This document shows, piece after piece, positions 62,201 to 64,000 of a stretch of 64,000 nt of DNA (position 1 is the stretch's first letter; every line of letters begins with the position of its first letter). The stretch spans positions 17,925,330 to 17,989,329 of the forward strand of contig CM072154.1 of the NCBI GenBank assembly GCA_036850595.1, read 5' to 3'. The DNA is from Rhyacichthys aspro (Eukaryota; Chordata; Actinopteri; Gobiiformes; Rhyacichthyidae). The notes below the pieces were generated by a model that saw only the letters and a program-made list of their open reading frames with translations, did not search any database and was not told where the DNA came from. The translations under genes and the position numbers were made by a program.

Positions 62201-64000
62201 CTTGAAATCTTGCACCGTATGCCTTTATAAAGACAATAGTGTCAACAGTCAAAATATAAGCTCACTTGTTACATTCATTTCACTGGTGGCAGGGAGCAGA
62301 GCAGTTACTTTGCAAATTTTAGCGATGAACGTTTAAATCCAACATTTACATAAATCTGCTTTTTACTGTCAGTGACCGGGCTGTTTCCACTAAGAAGGTT
62401 TCACTGTTTCTAATGCAATTGAAATAAAATATGCATCACTGAGTAAAAAGCATCCGTGCAAATGTAACTCCTCTGAGGAACAGCCTGTACCTTTTTCTTT
62501 ACCAGGACATTATAAAAAGGCAATGAAATACTTTGATTTATTTACTTTAGGCTTGTGAAGGGCTGCTTCTTCCTGGAAACTGATATATTTATGGATAATA
62601 AATACACACACAGCACAACACGACTCAAAGAAGCATATAATCTAATAATTTCAGTGAAGCAATGTAAAACAATTTGTAAAAGCAGAACAAAAGGCAGCTG
62701 GTTCACTGTTGTGTGTATGTTTTTCAGTTGAGTTCTCCCCGGAGGCCGTCTGTGTGCCTCCTGTAGTTTATTCTCTCAGGACTCTGCCGCTTACTTCTGC
62801 TTTAAAATATAAAAGCACATACACAGCACAAATAACAGTGTGTAGTTTAGTCATCATGTTGTGTGAAAAGTACAAGAAAACATTGAACTAGAGCTTGTTG
62901 TTACAGTTTTATCATCTGTGTTTTTGAAAACACTTAATAAAGGGCAGTCGAGGTATCAATGTGACATATTTTTCTGAGATATAGTCATAATTCTCCTGGA
63001 CTCATGTTAAAAACAACCAAAGAGAGTTTTCTTGAAGCATCCGTGTTCCTCCTGGCGCCCTGTCCTCGCCCCCAGGCCCTGTCAGATACAGGACGGCCTA
63101 CAGCAGAACACTGCTCTCAACACAACCTGCAGCAGATGTTTGCCCTCGTACAATCTGTACAAACGTCAAATTGAATTCACCGCTGTGTCCTAAGCTCGGC
63201 GGCCAGTTCCTCAGGGATGAGTGTGATTATAAATACTTTGGTTCAAACACTAATTAAACCAGCTCTAAACTACAGGGCCAGCTCCAGTCGGAGGCAGCTG
63301 TCATAAGTGACAGAACAGCTACCATGTTTGGTAAATGATACGACTTGTTTAGGCGGTAAAAACGCTGTCGGCTGATGGCAACATTAGCAGTGAGTATTGA
63401 TGTTCTTTTAGCAGACCACAGGCAATTTAGTGTGCCTGGGTGTAGGCAAATATGTTTTTTCTTTCAGCCTAATAGATGGAGCAGGCAGGGCCGGAGCTCT
63501 GTGTAATTGAGTTCTTTGGTAAGCTTTGCCTTGTGGTTTTGGGGGACTAGCTTATCAGCAGAACACGCTGGATCGACCCTCCAGCAAAAAGGCACTGTTG
63601 CCATCCAATCTGCTTTCACTGGCAAAAGCGCTTACAGCAGGAAAAACACGAGTGCTGATTCTTCAGCGTGTGCATCCCTGACCTGTGAAAGCAGAGCTTA
63701 TTCAGTCATTCTACGGCAGAAAGACCGTGCGCAGCGGGGAATGGCTGTCTATTTAACTGCTTTTCACAGCCTCTGCTCCACCAGCCAGCGTCCTTTCACT
63801 ATTCACTGCCAGTCGTCTGCCAGAGCTTCAAGGCAGCACTGCAAGCTCGAGGGCAGCTTTTGAATTGACGGCACATGTGGCTGATATCTATGGCTTTCAC
63901 CTCATAAAACCTTCAAGTGCAAAGTGGCCTCGAAGAGTCGTAGAGGAGTTAATAAAACATGATCATTTTTGAAATACCATGAACTACAGAAGGGTTTAAA
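59289..64000 (+). other. rere: rere intron 10, 5' part (runs off the window)
   Basis: Starts at GTAAGA. No following exon was found before the end. The sequence is ordinary AT-rich intron. The 118-codon open frame at 63507-63863 and the 93-codon one at 60007-60288 show no recognisable family features. Confidence 0.8.

Noticed and set aside
63507..63863. 118-codon open frame near the window end as the next rere exon
   Set aside because: It does not encode the expected third SANT helix sequence (YYYWKK-type) and lacks a matching phase 0 acceptor.

Overview
This window is vertebrate nuclear DNA, most likely from a percomorph-type ray-finned fish. It has no prokaryotic gene layout. Small exons with consensus GT-AG borders lie in multi-kilobase introns, and the introns carry dinucleotide repeats and decayed copies of a tRNA-derived SINE that I recognise from fish genomes.

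One gene accounts for all the coding sequence I can support. It is rere (atrophin-2, arginine-glutamic acid dipeptide repeats; probably the fish paralogue rerea), on the + strand. Ten coding exons join in phase without a break: 3520-3880, 13762-13832, 41413-41518, 44501-44597, 45926-46030, 49949-49997, 50508-50632, 51158-51257, 51891-51989 and 59208-59288. Together they encode residues 1-398: a highly charged RE/RD-rich N-terminus, then the BAH domain (about 102-246), the ELM2 domain (about 247-350) and most of the SANT domain (about 365-398, running past the last exon). The gene is incomplete. The rest of the SANT domain, the GATA-type zinc finger and the long atrophin region must lie beyond base 64000, and the promoter of the long transcript lies before base 1.

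Layout: 1-3375 is flanking or 5' intron sequence. 3376-3880 is the first coding exon with its 5'UTR. Intron 1 (9.9 kb) and intron 2 (27.6 kb) are mostly non-coding. From 41.4 to 52 kb eight exons are clustered. Intron 9 is 7.2 kb, and 59289-64000 is the start of intron 10.

The most interesting signal is in intron 5. A CpG-rich stretch at about 46960-47960 contains a short ORF (47412-47446, MSEMDDLFSPRR-like) that ends at a good splice donor in exactly the phase needed to join exon 6. This looks like an internal promoter and alternative first exon. It would make a short RERE that lacks the charged N-terminus and BAH domain but keeps ELM2-SANT, the co-repressor-binding part. A second candidate is a cryptic exon at 33893-33974 in intron 2 that would introduce a stop codon if included.

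I found no tRNA, rRNA or CRISPR features and no independent second gene on either strand. The other long open frames look like chance.
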